A DNA stretch of 22,623 nt from Gracilaria gracilis (GCA_030374805.1 JARGSG010000158.1:1-22623), one strand, 5' to 3'. Positions 1 to 10,390 are shown, counted from the first letter of the stretch. Made by a program: numbers and translations. Notes: generated by a model not told the origin, from the sequence alone.

Positions 1-369
1 CGATAAAGCAATTGCAGGGAAATCGGCATGAAGTGTGCTGATTTGTACACTTTACTCATCTTTGTGCTTTTGTTTATTCTTAAGTTCAAGATTTATTTGT
101 ATTATTCATAATGCCTGTTTTGAGTTGTTTTGGAGGGGACGGCTTGAGCTCTAGGGTTTTGTGAAGCATGTGGTTGGTTTGCTGTTGTTTTAATTTGCTA
201 CTAAAAACCAATGCTTTAAAGATATTTTGTACGAATAAATCCCTTCCGTTAACTATCAACTCATTTGTAATACTGATGCCCGAATATTGGGTGTGAGTGT
301 GTTATAATTTTATTTTATCGAATAAATTGATTTGATGGTCTCATTCTAACGTTAAGGAGGCGGTGCACT
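1..369. other. Intergenic or end of an upstream gene; no gene seen
   Basis: No convincing gene lies in this AT-rich stretch. Two forward frames enter from the left edge and stop at about 31 and 41, so the last few codons of an unseen upstream gene could be present, but nothing distinguishes them. A TATAAT hexamer at 303-308 could be a -10 box for the regulator that follows, although no good -35 lies at the right distance. A weak dyad, CCCGAATATTGGG, lies at 279-291. The strong AAGGAGG at about 354-360 is the ribosome binding site of the next gene. Confidence 0.5.
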
Positions 370-1031
370 ATGGGTTTAGGGATGAAGGTTAATTATCCTG
401 TTCGCGTGGCTGTTGTGGACAAAAACCCGTTGGTTGTGCGTGGTTTGCGCTCTTTGTTTGATGAGGATGGTCGTTTTGATGTTGTTGCCTCTGCTCATGA
501 TGGGGCGCGTTTGCTTGACGGTTTAGAAATGCTTTCAGTTGATATCGTGATTACTGGTTGGATTATGCCTTATTGTAATGGCCGCGAATTATTAGAAGCT
601 TTATCAAAACGAACAGATAGCCCGAAGGTTGTCGTTTATACCGGTGATATTGGGGATGTTGTGCGCGCGAGGCTATGGAGCTTGGGGCTTATGCTTATTT
701 TTCTAAGGCTGAGCCGCCTGAGCGCTTGCTTTATGTTTTAGATAGTGTGGCACGTGGATCTATGGTGTTTCCTTTTATGGGCAAGCAGCTTGATCAAAGT
801 CTTTTGAATTCCTTGACGAATAGAGAAAGCTTAATGCTTGAGAAATTGAGCCTTGGCATGACCAACCAAGAATTGGCGGATGTTATGGCAATTTCTCAAA
901 ACACAGTAAAATTTCATCTACGGAATGTTTATTCAAAATTAAATGTTCGCAATCGTTCTGAAGCGGTTGCTCTATACTACAATGAAGGGGCATCTGACCC
1001 TGTTAATAGCCCCGTTTCTGGCCTTGTGTAG
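370..1031 (+). CDS. NarL/FixJ (LuxR-type) response regulator with degenerate receiver; one frameshift
   Basis: Probable DNA-binding transcription regulator of about 220 aa. The N-terminal half is a CheY-like receiver (about residues 10-125). The C-terminal half is a LuxR/NarL helix-turn-helix with LTNRESLMLEKLSLGMTNQE and the recognition-helix region NTVKFHLRNVYSKL. The reading frame breaks once, near 664-676: one base appears missing before MELGAYAYFSKAEP, and the receiver continues normally beyond it. The receiver is unusual. The acidic pair has become D17-K18, and the phosphoacceptor aspartate expected before the x-x-M-P motif is G63 (ITGWIMP), while the Thr in VVVYTGD and the Lys in YFSKAEP remain. 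Normal aspartyl phosphorylation is therefore unlikely. The start follows a strong AAGGAGG. It lies directly upstream of the cbb operon, where cbbR often sits, so a role in cbb control is an inference from position only. Confidence 0.85.
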
Positions 1032-1372
1032 TCCTTTCCCATCTATTTTCTATATTTTTTTATTTTTTATTGAATGAAATGAATGACTTGGTTCTTATCG
1101 ATTAAGTCATTGATTTCATTGCTTCTTGTTGTGCTTAATCTCTCATCAAAAAAGTGGGCAGTTGCTTTGTTTTTTTGCGGAAAATGTTAAAAAAGTGCTA
1201 AAACCTACCCATATGGGTAGGTTGCCCCTACCTGGAGGCATGTTTTGCACTTTGGTCAAAGATTATAGCTTTAATCCAAAGAGGGCATTTAAGCCTTTGC
1301 AAAGAAAATTAAAAAGAATTCTCACCTTTTGCTTTGTGACTATTCTTTTTTTGAAGAGCTCGGGGAACTATC
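1032..1372. other. Intergenic region upstream of the cbb operon
   Basis: This 341-bp stretch separates the regulator gene from cbbF and should hold the main cbb promoter. I found no clear -35/-10 pair. It contains the perfect palindrome described separately at 1202-1223, a further CCTACC at 1227-1232, and a small dyad CTTTG-GT-CAAAG at 1250-1261. An open frame runs through from 1126 into cbbF, but its translation here does not resemble an FBPase N-terminus, so I treat it as non-coding. Confidence 0.55.
1202..1223. promoter_or_regulatory. Perfect 22-bp palindrome, candidate operator for cbbF promoter
   Basis: The half-site AACCTACCCAT is followed directly by its exact reverse complement, giving an uninterrupted 22-bp palindrome about 150 bp before cbbF. 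The inner TACCCAT / ATGGGTA halves fit the published NarL heptamer consensus TACYYMT, but they abut instead of having the 2-bp gap of NarL 7-2-7 sites. A third CCTACC follows at 1227-1232. Because a NarL-family regulator is encoded just upstream, it is the natural candidate ligand. That link is inference. Confidence 0.5.
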
Positions 1373-2332
1373 ATGATGACAAGCGCCGGACGCGCCAGAC
1401 AGAACTGATTTTCGGTCTGAGGAAAGTTACTGAAGATGCTGCGCGAGCTGCTTTTGACTGGATCGGTCGCGGTGATAAAGAGCGCGGTGATGGTGCGGCA
1501 GTAGACGCGATGCGCACCGCTTTGCAGCAAATTGAACTTGAAGGTTTGGTTGTTATTGGTGAGGGCGAAAAGGACGAAGCTCCTCAACTTTATAATGGTG
1601 AGATCGTTGGCCAACCTGGTGCTGAGTTTAAAGCTGATATTGCTGTTGACCCTGTTGAGGGGACAAGCTACCTGGCCAAAGGTTTGACAAATGCTTTGGC
1701 GGTTATTGCGATTGCACCGCGCGGTAGCATGATGGACCGGGGCTGCTTTTTACATGGAGAAATTTGCAGCTCCAGCTGAAGCCAAGGGTGAGATTGATCC
1801 GAATTGGTCTGTTGAAGAGAAGATTAAAGTTTTGGCCAAGTGCCTTAAAAAAGATGTGTCTGATATTACCGTTTATGTGCTTGAGAAACCGCGTCATCGT
1901 CAGATGATCCAGGAAATACATGATGCAGGTGCCAGAGCTCTGCTTTATCCAGCTGGTGATGTAGCTGGTGCCTTGTTGGCAGCTATACCGGAAAGCGGCG
2001 TTGATTGTTTGATGGGAACCGGCGGTACGCCAGAGGGGATTATGTCGGCTGTTGCGATTAGAGCTTTGGGCGGTGAGTTTATGGGCCGGATTGATCCGCA
2101 GCTACAAACTGAAGCTATTGCTGTGAGAGAAGCTCAATTGGATACATCTAAATGGTACAAGATTGAAGAGCTGGTTTCTTCTGATGATTTGTTCTTTTGC
2201 GCAACTGGTATTACGACAGGCTTGATGCTGGATGGTGTTGAAAAGTTTAATGGTGGGTTTCGAATGCAGACCTTGATGGTCACTGGTGAGACGAGAGAAC
2301 GCCAGGTTTTGACAACCTATACACCGAATTAG
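1373..2332 (+). CDS. cbbF: Class II fructose-1,6-bisphosphatase (GlpX-type, may also act on sedoheptulose-1,7-bisphosphate); two frameshifts
   Basis: Hydrolyses fructose-1,6-bisphosphate (and probably sedoheptulose-1,7-bisphosphate) in Calvin cycle regeneration. The restored length is about 320 aa, normal for GlpX. Family signatures visible are IGRGDKERGDGAAVDAMR, VVIGEGEKDEAP, the metal and substrate loop VDPVEGT, and LMGTGGTPEGIMSAVAIRAL. I place the start at the ATG pair 1373/1376 after GGGGA; that reading must lose a base at about 1383-1408 to enter the conserved frame. A second break at 1739-1745 lacks two bases before FYMEKFAAPAEAKG. It is the first gene of the cbb operon. Red-type Rubisco operons of many proteobacteria carry a class I CbbF instead, so the class II enzyme here is noteworthy. 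An alternative start at 1240 with a GGAGG box would add a poorly conserved leader. Confidence 0.88.
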
Positions 2333-2342
2333 TTTTGAGGTC

Positions 2343-2372
2343 TTTTTGATCTTTCTGGATAGCTATCAAAAA
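2343..2372 (+). promoter_or_regulatory. Intercistronic hairpin cbbF-cbbP
   Basis: TTTTTGAT at 2343-2350 pairs perfectly with ATCAAAAA at 2365-2372 across a 14-nt loop that itself contains the palindrome GATAGCTATC. A second stem, GGAAGC (2407-2412) with GCTTCC (2431-2436), lies just before the cbbP ribosome binding site. The stems are AT-rich or short, so a role in mRNA processing or translation control is only a possibility. Confidence 0.3.
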
Positions 2373-2457
2373 TTCTATCTTATTGTTTTAAATAATAAAA
2401 TTAACTGGAAGCGCAGATATTTTCTTGCAAGCTTCCCTGAAACTGGGGACTGAAATC

Positions 2458-3376
2458 ATGCCAAAGATATTGGATCGTCCGATCATATTAGGAGTTGTGG
2501 GAGATAGTGCCACGGGTAAGACAACTCTTTCTGCTGGTGTTGCTAAAATTTTGGGCGAAGATCGTTGTACCGTTATTTGTACAGATGACTATCATGCGTT
2601 TGATCGGGTTGAGCGGGCGAAAAATGGTATTTCAGCGTTGGACCCTAAAGGGAATTATATCGATATTCTTGGTCAGCATTTGCGTGCGCTTCGTCGCGGT
2701 GAGCCTTTTTGAAGCCGATTTATAATCATGATGGCGGAACGCTCGACCGTCCTCAATATATAAAGCCTCGTGATTATATAATTATGGAAGGTTTGCTTGG
2801 TTATACAACGCGTGAAATGCGTGATTGCTATGACGTGAAGATTTATCTAGATCCTGAAGAAGATCTGCGTGTGAAATGGAAAGTTAACCGGGATACGACC
2901 AAGCGTGGGTATACGGAAGAACAAGTGCTTGCTTCTTTGGAAAAGCGCAAAGCTGACAGCCCGGCTTTTATTCGCCCGCAACGTACTTTTGCAGATATTG
3001 TTATTCGCTTTCAGACGCCAGAAAAGGGCGGTGATGATGCACATTTGGACGTGCGCCACATTTTGCGCCCGACATTGCCTCATCGGACTTTTCACCGCTT
3101 TTTGAAAGTGCAAATAATAATGGATTGATGCTTGAACTGGCACGCGATGTTGATGGTAAACCGGTAGACGTGCTTGAGATTGATGGCGCTATTTCAGACG
3201 AACATGCCACAAAAATTCAGAATTTATTATGGGATTTAATCCCTGAAGCTAGCCATTTACGAGATCAATTAGGACAAGTTGATGGCTCTTCATCAGTGAG
3301 TAACCCCCTTGCATTGACGCAGCTTCTCGTGGCTTTCCACATGGTGAAAGCGGCACTTGGTGTGCATGCAATTTAA
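2458..3376 (+). CDS. cbbP: Phosphoribulokinase (PRK/uridine kinase family, plant/cyanobacterial-like class); two frameshifts
   Basis: Phosphorylates ribulose-5-phosphate to the Rubisco substrate ribulose-1,5-bisphosphate, using ATP. The restored protein is about 306 aa. Walker A is GDSATGKTT near residue 14; the substrate-binding segment TDDYHAFDR, the KPIYNHDGGTLDRP motif and the EGLLGY lid region follow in family order, then RDTTKRGYTEEQV. The C-terminus (LELARDVDGKPVDVL, then NPLALTQLL) matches the long PRK type rather than the octameric proteobacterial CbbP, which has GSSGAGTTT at its P-loop. Breaks: one T missing in the run 2706-2710, and one C missing near 3084. The start ATG follows GGGGA at 2444-2448. 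It is the second gene of the cbb operon. Confidence 0.88.
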
Positions 3377-3708
3377 GTCGCGCATGTTGTTTTTAATGGG
3401 TTTAAGTAACATGCGCTAAATATTTGTTTAAGCGAGTTGTTTTTTCGTAAAACCGGTAACCACTTTTACGCAACGCGCTGTATAACACTCCAAAACAGCT
3501 CCTTTTGGCTAAATAGTTGAGGTTAAGAGGGATTTTGGGGGGTGCATGAGGCCTCAGGGCATAGTATAGGATGCAAATTTATATCGTTAGAGACGTTTTT
3601 TTTAGATCTGGTCATATAAATCAGACCTGAATTAGTTTTAACACTAAAGCTTTTTTGTCAGTAAATGTTTTTGACGATGGAATTGAGTTTTTATAAGGAG
3701 GCCTTCTC
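3377..3708. other. Intergenic region between cbbP and cbbT with a repeat hairpin
   Basis: This 332-bp gap in the operon holds the hairpin repeat listed at 3432-3478 and ends with the strong AAGGAGG ribosome binding site of cbbT. The gap is long for an operon, so an internal promoter is possible, but I could not point to a clear one. Confidence 0.5.
3432..3478. repeat. Intergenic hairpin repeat, copy 1
   Basis: An inner stem CGTAAAA (3446-3452) / TTTTACG (3464-3470) encloses CCGGTAACCAC. An outer stem pairs GCGAGTTG (3432-3439) with CAACGCGC (3471-3478) with one mismatch. A second copy with the same AAAACCGG...ACCACTTTT core but different, still complementary stem bases lies at 13005-13051. 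The core resembles short dispersed intergenic elements that I recall from Rhizobiales genomes. That resemblance is from memory and not from a search. Confidence 0.65.
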
Positions 3709-5721
3709 ATGGGAGAAGCGGTTGAAATGAATAAAGAGCTAGATATGGCACTGAAAGCCAAAATGGCCAACGCAATCCGCGCTTTATCTATGGATGCAGT
3801 ACAGAAAGCCAAATCTGGCCACCCTGGCGCGCCAATGGGCTTAGCTGATGTTGCGACGGTTTTATTTGCAGATCATATGAAATTTGATGCTGCCAACCCT
3901 GATTGGCATGACCGTGACAGGTTTATCATGTCTGCTGGTCATGGATCGATGTTGGTTTATTCTTTGCTCTATCTGGCGGATATCCTGGCATTGATATTGA
4001 GACGATTAAAAATTTCCGCCAAATTGGTAGCCCTGCAGCTGGTCACCTGAATATGGTCACTTGCCTGGTATTGAAAACAACAACCGGCCCCCTTGGCCAA
4101 GGCATTACCACAGCTGTTGGTATGGCACTTGCCGAGCGTCTGCAAAATGAGAAATATGGTGATTACATTATCGATCACTACACTTATGTGATTGCTGGTG
4201 ACGGGTGCCTGATGGAAGGCATTAGCCAAGAAGCTATTTCAATGGCTGGACATCTTGGTCTTTCAAAACTGATTGTGCTTTGGGATGATAATAACATTTC
4301 GATTGATGGCACATTGGATATGGCTTGCTCTGATGATCAGAGAAAAAGGTTTGAAGCGTCTGGCTGGAATAGCATTGCAGTTGATGGTCATGATATGGCA
4401 GCAGTTTCTGCTGCGATTGCTGAAGCTAAAACAAGTGACAACCAACTTTAATCGCTTGTAAAACAATCATTGGTTTTGGTTCGCCAAACAAGCAAGGTAC
4501 ATCTGCAACTCACGGTGCTCCACTTGGTGATGATGAAATTGCAGAAACTCGCAAAAAGCTTGGCTGGGACCACCCTCCATTTGAAATTCCGCAAGATGTT
4601 TTAGATGCTTGGCGCAGTGTTGGCCGTAAGGGTGCTGATAAGCGCAATGCCTGGCTTTCAGCTTACACAGGTTTAACACCAGCTGGTCAAGCTGAGCTTG
4701 TAACACCAATGAGTGACGCTGTTAAGAAGAGCCTGTCTCATGCGGTAGTGACTGCGAAGAAGAAGTTTGTTGAAGGTGGTGCTGCTCTGGCAACGCGTGT
4801 TTCTTCGAAGCAAGTTCTGGATGATATTTTACCGGTTATCCCTGGCATGATTGGCGGCTCAGCTGATTTGACTGGATCTAACGGTACAAAAACCGATCAA
4901 TATAAGCCTGTTAACCGCGGGCAATTTGATGGCAATTATATACACTATGGTGTTCGCGAACATGGCATGGGCGCTGTGATGAATGGTCTCTCCTTGCATG
5001 GTGGATTCTTACCTTACTCGGGTACGTTTCTTGTTTTCTCTGACTATGCACGGGGAGCCATTCGACTTTCTGCTCTTATGGAACAGCCTGTTGGTTATGT
5101 TATGACGCACGACTCTATTGGTCTTGGTGAAGATGGTCCAACGCACCAACCAGTTGAACACCTAGCATCACTTAGAGCAATGCCGAACATTAATGTGTTT
5201 CGCCCGGCTGATAGTGTTGAGTGTGCTGAATGTTGGGAAGCGTTTGTGCTGCAAGATAAAACACCTGCCATCATGTCATTAACGCGTCAAAACTTACCGC
5301 TTTTGCGTGATGATGCAACAAACGAAAATAAATCTGCCAAGGGTGGCTATGTTTTGAAAGAAGCTTCTGGCGAGCGTGACGTGACTTTGATTGGCACGGG
5401 CTCTGAAGTTTCTATCGCTATGGACGCTGCTAAAATTCTTGAAGCTGATGGCCTAAAGGTTGCTGTTGTTTCCTTACCTTGTTGGGAATTGTTTGAAGCT
5501 CAATCTTCTGATTATCAATGGAATGTTCTTGGTGATGCGCCGCGAGTTGGTGTTGAAGCTGCTGTTGAGCAAGGTTGGAGCAAATGGCTTGGGTCTAATG
5601 GTCAATTTATTGGCATGAGCGGCTTTGGTGCTTCTGGTCCCTGGACGAGCTGTATGAACATTTCGGAATTACAGCTGAAAAAGTTGCTGATGCGGCGCGC
5701 CGCGTTACTGGTAATGCGTAA
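3709..5721 (+). CDS. cbbT: Transketolase; several frameshifts
   Basis: Thiamine-diphosphate enzyme that moves two-carbon units in Calvin cycle regeneration. The restored length is about 670 aa, as usual for the family. Visible motifs are the N-terminal [24 protein letters not shown], the ThDP/Mg site [13 protein letters not shown] with [19 protein letters not shown], the central [14 protein letters not shown], and [18 protein letters not shown]. Breaks: one G missing near 3978; a compensating pair (C missing at 4046-4047, extra A at 4074-4077) that leaves about ten residues out of frame; one C missing at 4442-4443; and one G missing near 5643, just before the C-terminal helix that ends at the TAA 5719-5721. 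The start follows AAGGAGG. It is the third cbb gene and lies 17 bp before cbbK. Confidence 0.93.
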
Positions 5722-5738
5722 GGGGGGAGATTAGATTT

Positions 5739-6949
5739 ATGACTGAAATGGCATTAGATAAATTAAAAACAATTGATGATGCAGATGTTGTTGGGAAACG
5801 CGTTTTGGTTCGGGCGGATTTAAATGTACCGATGCAAAATGGTGTGATTTCTGACGCGACACGAATTGAGCGCTTTTTACCGACTGTGCGTGAGTTAACA
5901 AAACGCGGTGCTCGCGTTGTTATCATGACGCACTTTGGGCGCCCTGGTGGTCAAGTGGACCCCTCCCTATCACTTGCCCGTTGCTGAGAAAGTTGCCGAA
6001 CTTCTACCTAGTACTAAGGTGAGTTTTGCTCCTGATTGTATCGGTGACCAGGCTGAAGCTGTGGTTGCTTCTCTTTCAAACGGTGATGTTGCTGTGTTGG
6101 AAAACTTGCGGTTCCATAAAGGTGAAACGGATAATGATCCAGCTTTCATTGCGGAATTGGTTGCGTTAGGTGATTTGTATGTGAGTGATGCGTTTTCAAC
6201 GTCTCACAGAGCGCATGCGTCGACTGAAGGTATTGCCGGCATTTGCCTTCATTTGCTGGCCCGTTGATGATGCTTGAAGTAAACGCGCTTAAGGCTGCAC
6301 TTGAAGCACCTAACGCCCAGTAGCTGCGGTTGTTGGCGGCGCGAAAGTTTCGACCAAAATTCAGTTGCTGACGAACCTTGTGAACAAAGTTGATATGGTC
6401 ATTGTTGGTGGTGGTATGGCTAACACATTCTTGTTTGCTCAAGGGGTTCAGGTTGGAAAGTCTCTTTGTGAACCAGACTTTATTGATACGGTTGAGGAAA
6501 TTCTAGGCCGTGCTGCTGAGAGTGGATGCAAGATCGTTTTGCCGACAGATGTTGTTGTATCTGCTGAATTTGCTGAAGGGGCTCCAAGCGAAGTGGTTGA
6601 TGTTCATTCTGTTCCAGAAGACAAGATGATTTTGGATGCTGGACCGCAATCGGTTGCAGGTTTGGTTGAGAAGCTTTCTTCATGCAAAACACTTGTTTGG
6701 AATGGCCCGCTTGGTGCCTTTGAAATTTCGCCATTTGGCGAAGGAACGTTTGCACTTGCTAGAGCTGCTGCTCAAGCAACAATTGAAGGTCAGTTAACAA
6801 CGATTGCTGGTGGTGGTGACACTGTTGCCGCTTTGAATTCAGCGAATGTGACTGACGACTTTACTTATGTCTCTACTGCTGGGGGTGCATTCCTCGAGTG
6901 GTTGGAAGGTCGGGCTTTGCCAGGAGTGGTTGCTCTGACGAGAGACTAA
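5739..6949 (+). CDS. cbbK: Phosphoglycerate kinase; three frameshifts
   Basis: Converts 3-phosphoglycerate and ATP to 1,3-bisphosphoglycerate, the first reduction step after Rubisco. The restored length is about 404 aa. Family signatures are [15 protein letters not shown] with the substrate-binding [49 protein letters not shown], and the nucleotide-binding C-terminal GGGDTVAAL and [16 protein letters not shown]. Breaks: two bases missing at the C run 5977-5979, one near 6237-6241 (before the region reading H-L-P-S-F-A-G-P-L), and one A missing near 6312. It follows cbbT at 17 bp with GGGGGGAGA as ribosome binding site. A 243-bp gap with small dyads follows it. Confidence 0.93.
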
Positions 6950-7101
6950 TAAACGAGACTAAAACTAAAAATAATTAAGCGCCCATATAGGCGATAATTT
7001 TAAACGATAGAAAAAAAAGAGACTATGTTTTTTAGGTGAAATGCTGGGTTTTTGAGAGCTGATGATTGCTGATTTTAACTGAGAGCTGTATTCAAACCAA
7101 A

Positions 7102-7148
7102 GTGTTTTTAAACACGATTAGAAACATCATGATCTTAACATTTAAGAT
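7102..7148. promoter_or_regulatory. Two small dyads upstream of cbbA
   Basis: GTGTTT-TT-AAACAC (7102-7115) and ATCTTAA-CAT-TTAAGAT (7132-7148) are perfect inverted repeats in the AT-rich 243-bp gap between cbbK and cbbA, 45-90 bp before the cbbA start. They could be regulator sites or simply AT-rich chance dyads. I have no evidence for a specific protein. Confidence 0.25.
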
Positions 7149-7192
7149 TAGAGCCACATTAAAGAAATAAAAGATTTAGGAGTTAAATTGAA

Positions 7193-8261
7193 ATGGCTAG
7201 AATTACATTAAGACAATTACTTGATTATGCCGCCGAGCAAGACTTTGGCGTGCCTGCTTTTAACATTAATAACATGGAGCAGGGTCAAGCAATTATGGAT
7301 GCTGCCCAAAAATGTAATGCGCCTGTGATTATTCAAGCCAGTCGTGGTGCACGTGGTTACGCGCATGACATTATGCTGCGAATATGATTGACGCTCTGGA
7401 TAAGATTTATCCTGATGTACCTTTATGTATGCACCAAGACCACGGCAATAATGCTGCGACTTGTTTGTCTGCTATTCAGCATGGATTTACATCTGTGATG
7501 ATGGACGGCTCTTTACAAGAAGATGCGTGTACTCCAGCTGATTATGATTATAACGCTGGAATTACAAAGACAGTTTCTGACCTTGCGCACATGGTTGGTG
7601 CGTCTGTTGAAGGTGAGCTTGGGTGTCTTGGTTCGTTAGAGACAGGTAAAGGCGAAGCTGAAGATGGTCACGGGTTTTGAAGGTGAACTTGATAAAGACC
7701 AACTCTTAACAGACCCTGAAGAGGCTGTTCAATTTGTGACCGAGACAAAAGTTGATGCGCTTGCTGTTGCGATTGGTACGTCTCACGGTGCTTACAAATT
7801 TACACGTCCGCCTACAGGCGACATTCTTTCAATTGATACAATTGCTGAAATTCACAAGCGCTTGCCGAACACTCACATTGTGATGCATGGCTCATCGTCT
7901 GTTCCGCAAGACTTGCAAGATATCATCAATGAGTTTGGTGGTGAGATGCCGCAAACTTATGGTGTGCCAGTCGAAGAAATCGTGAAGGGTATCAAATATG
8001 GTGTTCGTAAAGTGAACATTGATACTGATCTTCGTATGGCTGCAACTGGTGCAATGCGCAAAGTTGCAATGACTAAGAAAACAGAATTTGACCCTCGTAA
8101 AATTTCTATTGCCAGCTCGTGAAGCTATGCAAAAAGTTTGTGAGGATCGCTTTGAGGCATTTGGTACCTCCGGCCATGCCTCTAAAATTAAAGCAATCCC
8201 TATGGCTGATATGGCAAAACGCTACAGCTCGGGTGAGCTTGATCCGGTAACAGCATCTTAA
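7193..8261 (+). CDS. cbbA: Class II fructose/sedoheptulose-bisphosphate aldolase; three frameshifts
   Basis: Zn-dependent aldolase joining triose phosphates to fructose-1,6-bisphosphate, and probably erythrose-4-phosphate to sedoheptulose-1,7-bisphosphate. The restored length is about 355 aa, the size of the Calvin-cycle subtype. Motifs are [13 protein letters not shown], the metal ligand region [34 protein letters not shown], the second metal site [10 protein letters not shown], and KVNIDTDLR. Breaks: one A missing near 7381, one extra T at 7675-7678, and one extra A at 8099-8102. After the last break the frame continues to LDPVTAS and the TAA at 8259-8261. The ribosome binding site is AGGAGT. 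Confidence 0.93.
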
Positions 8262-8271
8262 ATGATGGTTT

Positions 8272-8311
8272 GGTCTAGTGACTTTTAGTGTTGCTAGACC
8301 CCCTTTAAGGG
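8272..8311 (+). promoter_or_regulatory. Hairpin between cbbA and cbbL
   Basis: GGTCTAG (8272-8278) pairs perfectly with CTAGACC (8294-8300), immediately followed by the small dyad CCCTT-T-AAGGG (8301-8311). No T-run follows, so it is not an ordinary terminator. A position about 100 nt before the most highly expressed gene of the operon suggests an mRNA processing or stability element. This is inference. Confidence 0.4.
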
Positions 8312-8415
8312 ATCCGCCATTTAAAAAGGTGCCAAAACCAAGAGATCTTAATGTCACGTTTGTCTTAGGCCTTATTGGGGAGTGAGACAGACTTAAAAAA
8401 CTGAAAGGAAAAGAC

Positions 8416-9877
<1,462 letters not shown>

Positions 9878-9899
9878 TTTATTGAGAGGAGACTAGACT

Positions 9900-10337
9900 A
9901 TGCCAATGTCTAACCCCGGTAATCGGGTTACTCAGGGACAATTTTCATTCCTGCCTGACCTGACTGATGAGCAAATTACCGCTCAAATTAAATATGCCCT
10001 TAAAAATGATTGGGCTGTAAATATTGAATATACCGATGACCCACATCCACGGAATACATATTGGGAAATGTACGGTATGCCAATGTTTGACCTGAAAGAC
10101 CCAGCTGGGATCTTGATGGAAATTAACGAGTGCCGGAAAACATTCCCGGATATGTACATTCGTGTAACAGCGTTTGATAACACTCATGGTTGGGAAGCAC
10201 CTCGCATGTCATACATTGTGAACCGTCCTTCTACAGAGCCGGGCTTTAATTTAGTCCGCACAGACCGTGTAGGCCGGAACCAAGGCTACTCAATTGTTTC
10301 TTACGCAAGTAACAAGCCTGAAGGCGAACGCCCATAA
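9900..10337 (+). CDS. cbbS: Rubisco small subunit, red type
   Basis: Small subunit of the L8S8 form IC holoenzyme. It is intact, 145 aa, with no frameshift. It shows TQGQFSFLPDLTDEQI near the N-terminus, NTYWEMYGMPMFDLKD, the conserved CRKTFPDMYIRVTAFDN, and the long C-terminal extension of red-type subunits (PGFNLVRTDRVGRNQGYSIV), which forms the beta-hairpin barrel in the central pore in this class. GAGAGGAG about 8-15 bases upstream is a good ribosome binding site. It follows cbbL by 22 bp and is followed by a strong stem-loop before cbbX. Confidence 0.97.
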   Translation: MPMSNPGNRVTQGQFSFLPDLTDEQITAQIKYALKNDWAVNIEYTDDPHPRNTYWEMYGMPMFDLKDPAGILMEINECRKTFPDMYIRVTAFDNTHGWEAPRMSYIVNRPSTEPGFNLVRTDRVGRNQGYSIVSYASNKPEGERP

Positions 10338-10366
10338 GGACCGCCTTTTACATTTACGAAAGAACC

Positions 10367-10390
10367 GGTGGCAGGTTTGTCCCTGCCACC
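10367..10390 (+). promoter_or_regulatory. Strong stem-loop between cbbS and cbbX
   Basis: GGTGGCAGG (10367-10375) pairs perfectly with CCTGCCACC (10382-10390) over a 6-nt loop. It has the strength of a terminator stem but lacks a T-run. It begins about 30 nt after the cbbS stop and about 80 nt before cbbX. It could stabilise the cbbLS message or reduce read-through into cbbX, which would fit the higher demand for Rubisco than for its activase. Confidence 0.65.

Noticed and set aside
664..676. Programmed frameshift in the regulator gene
   Set aside because: No slippery heptamer or downstream structure is evident, and similar single-base breaks affect most nearby genes, so a sequencing error is simpler.
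1126..1372. N-terminal extension of cbbF from 1126 or 1240
   Set aside because: The frame is open and 1240 has GGAGG, but the translation has no resemblance to GlpX N-termini and would overlap the palindrome region; the ATG pair at 1373/1376 has a good ribosome binding site and suits the family length.
4046..4078. Divergent insert in transketolase
   Set aside because: The odd residues between the two points come from a compensating -1/+1 pair; the other frame gives the expected AGHPEYGH...GIE sequence, so there is no real divergence.
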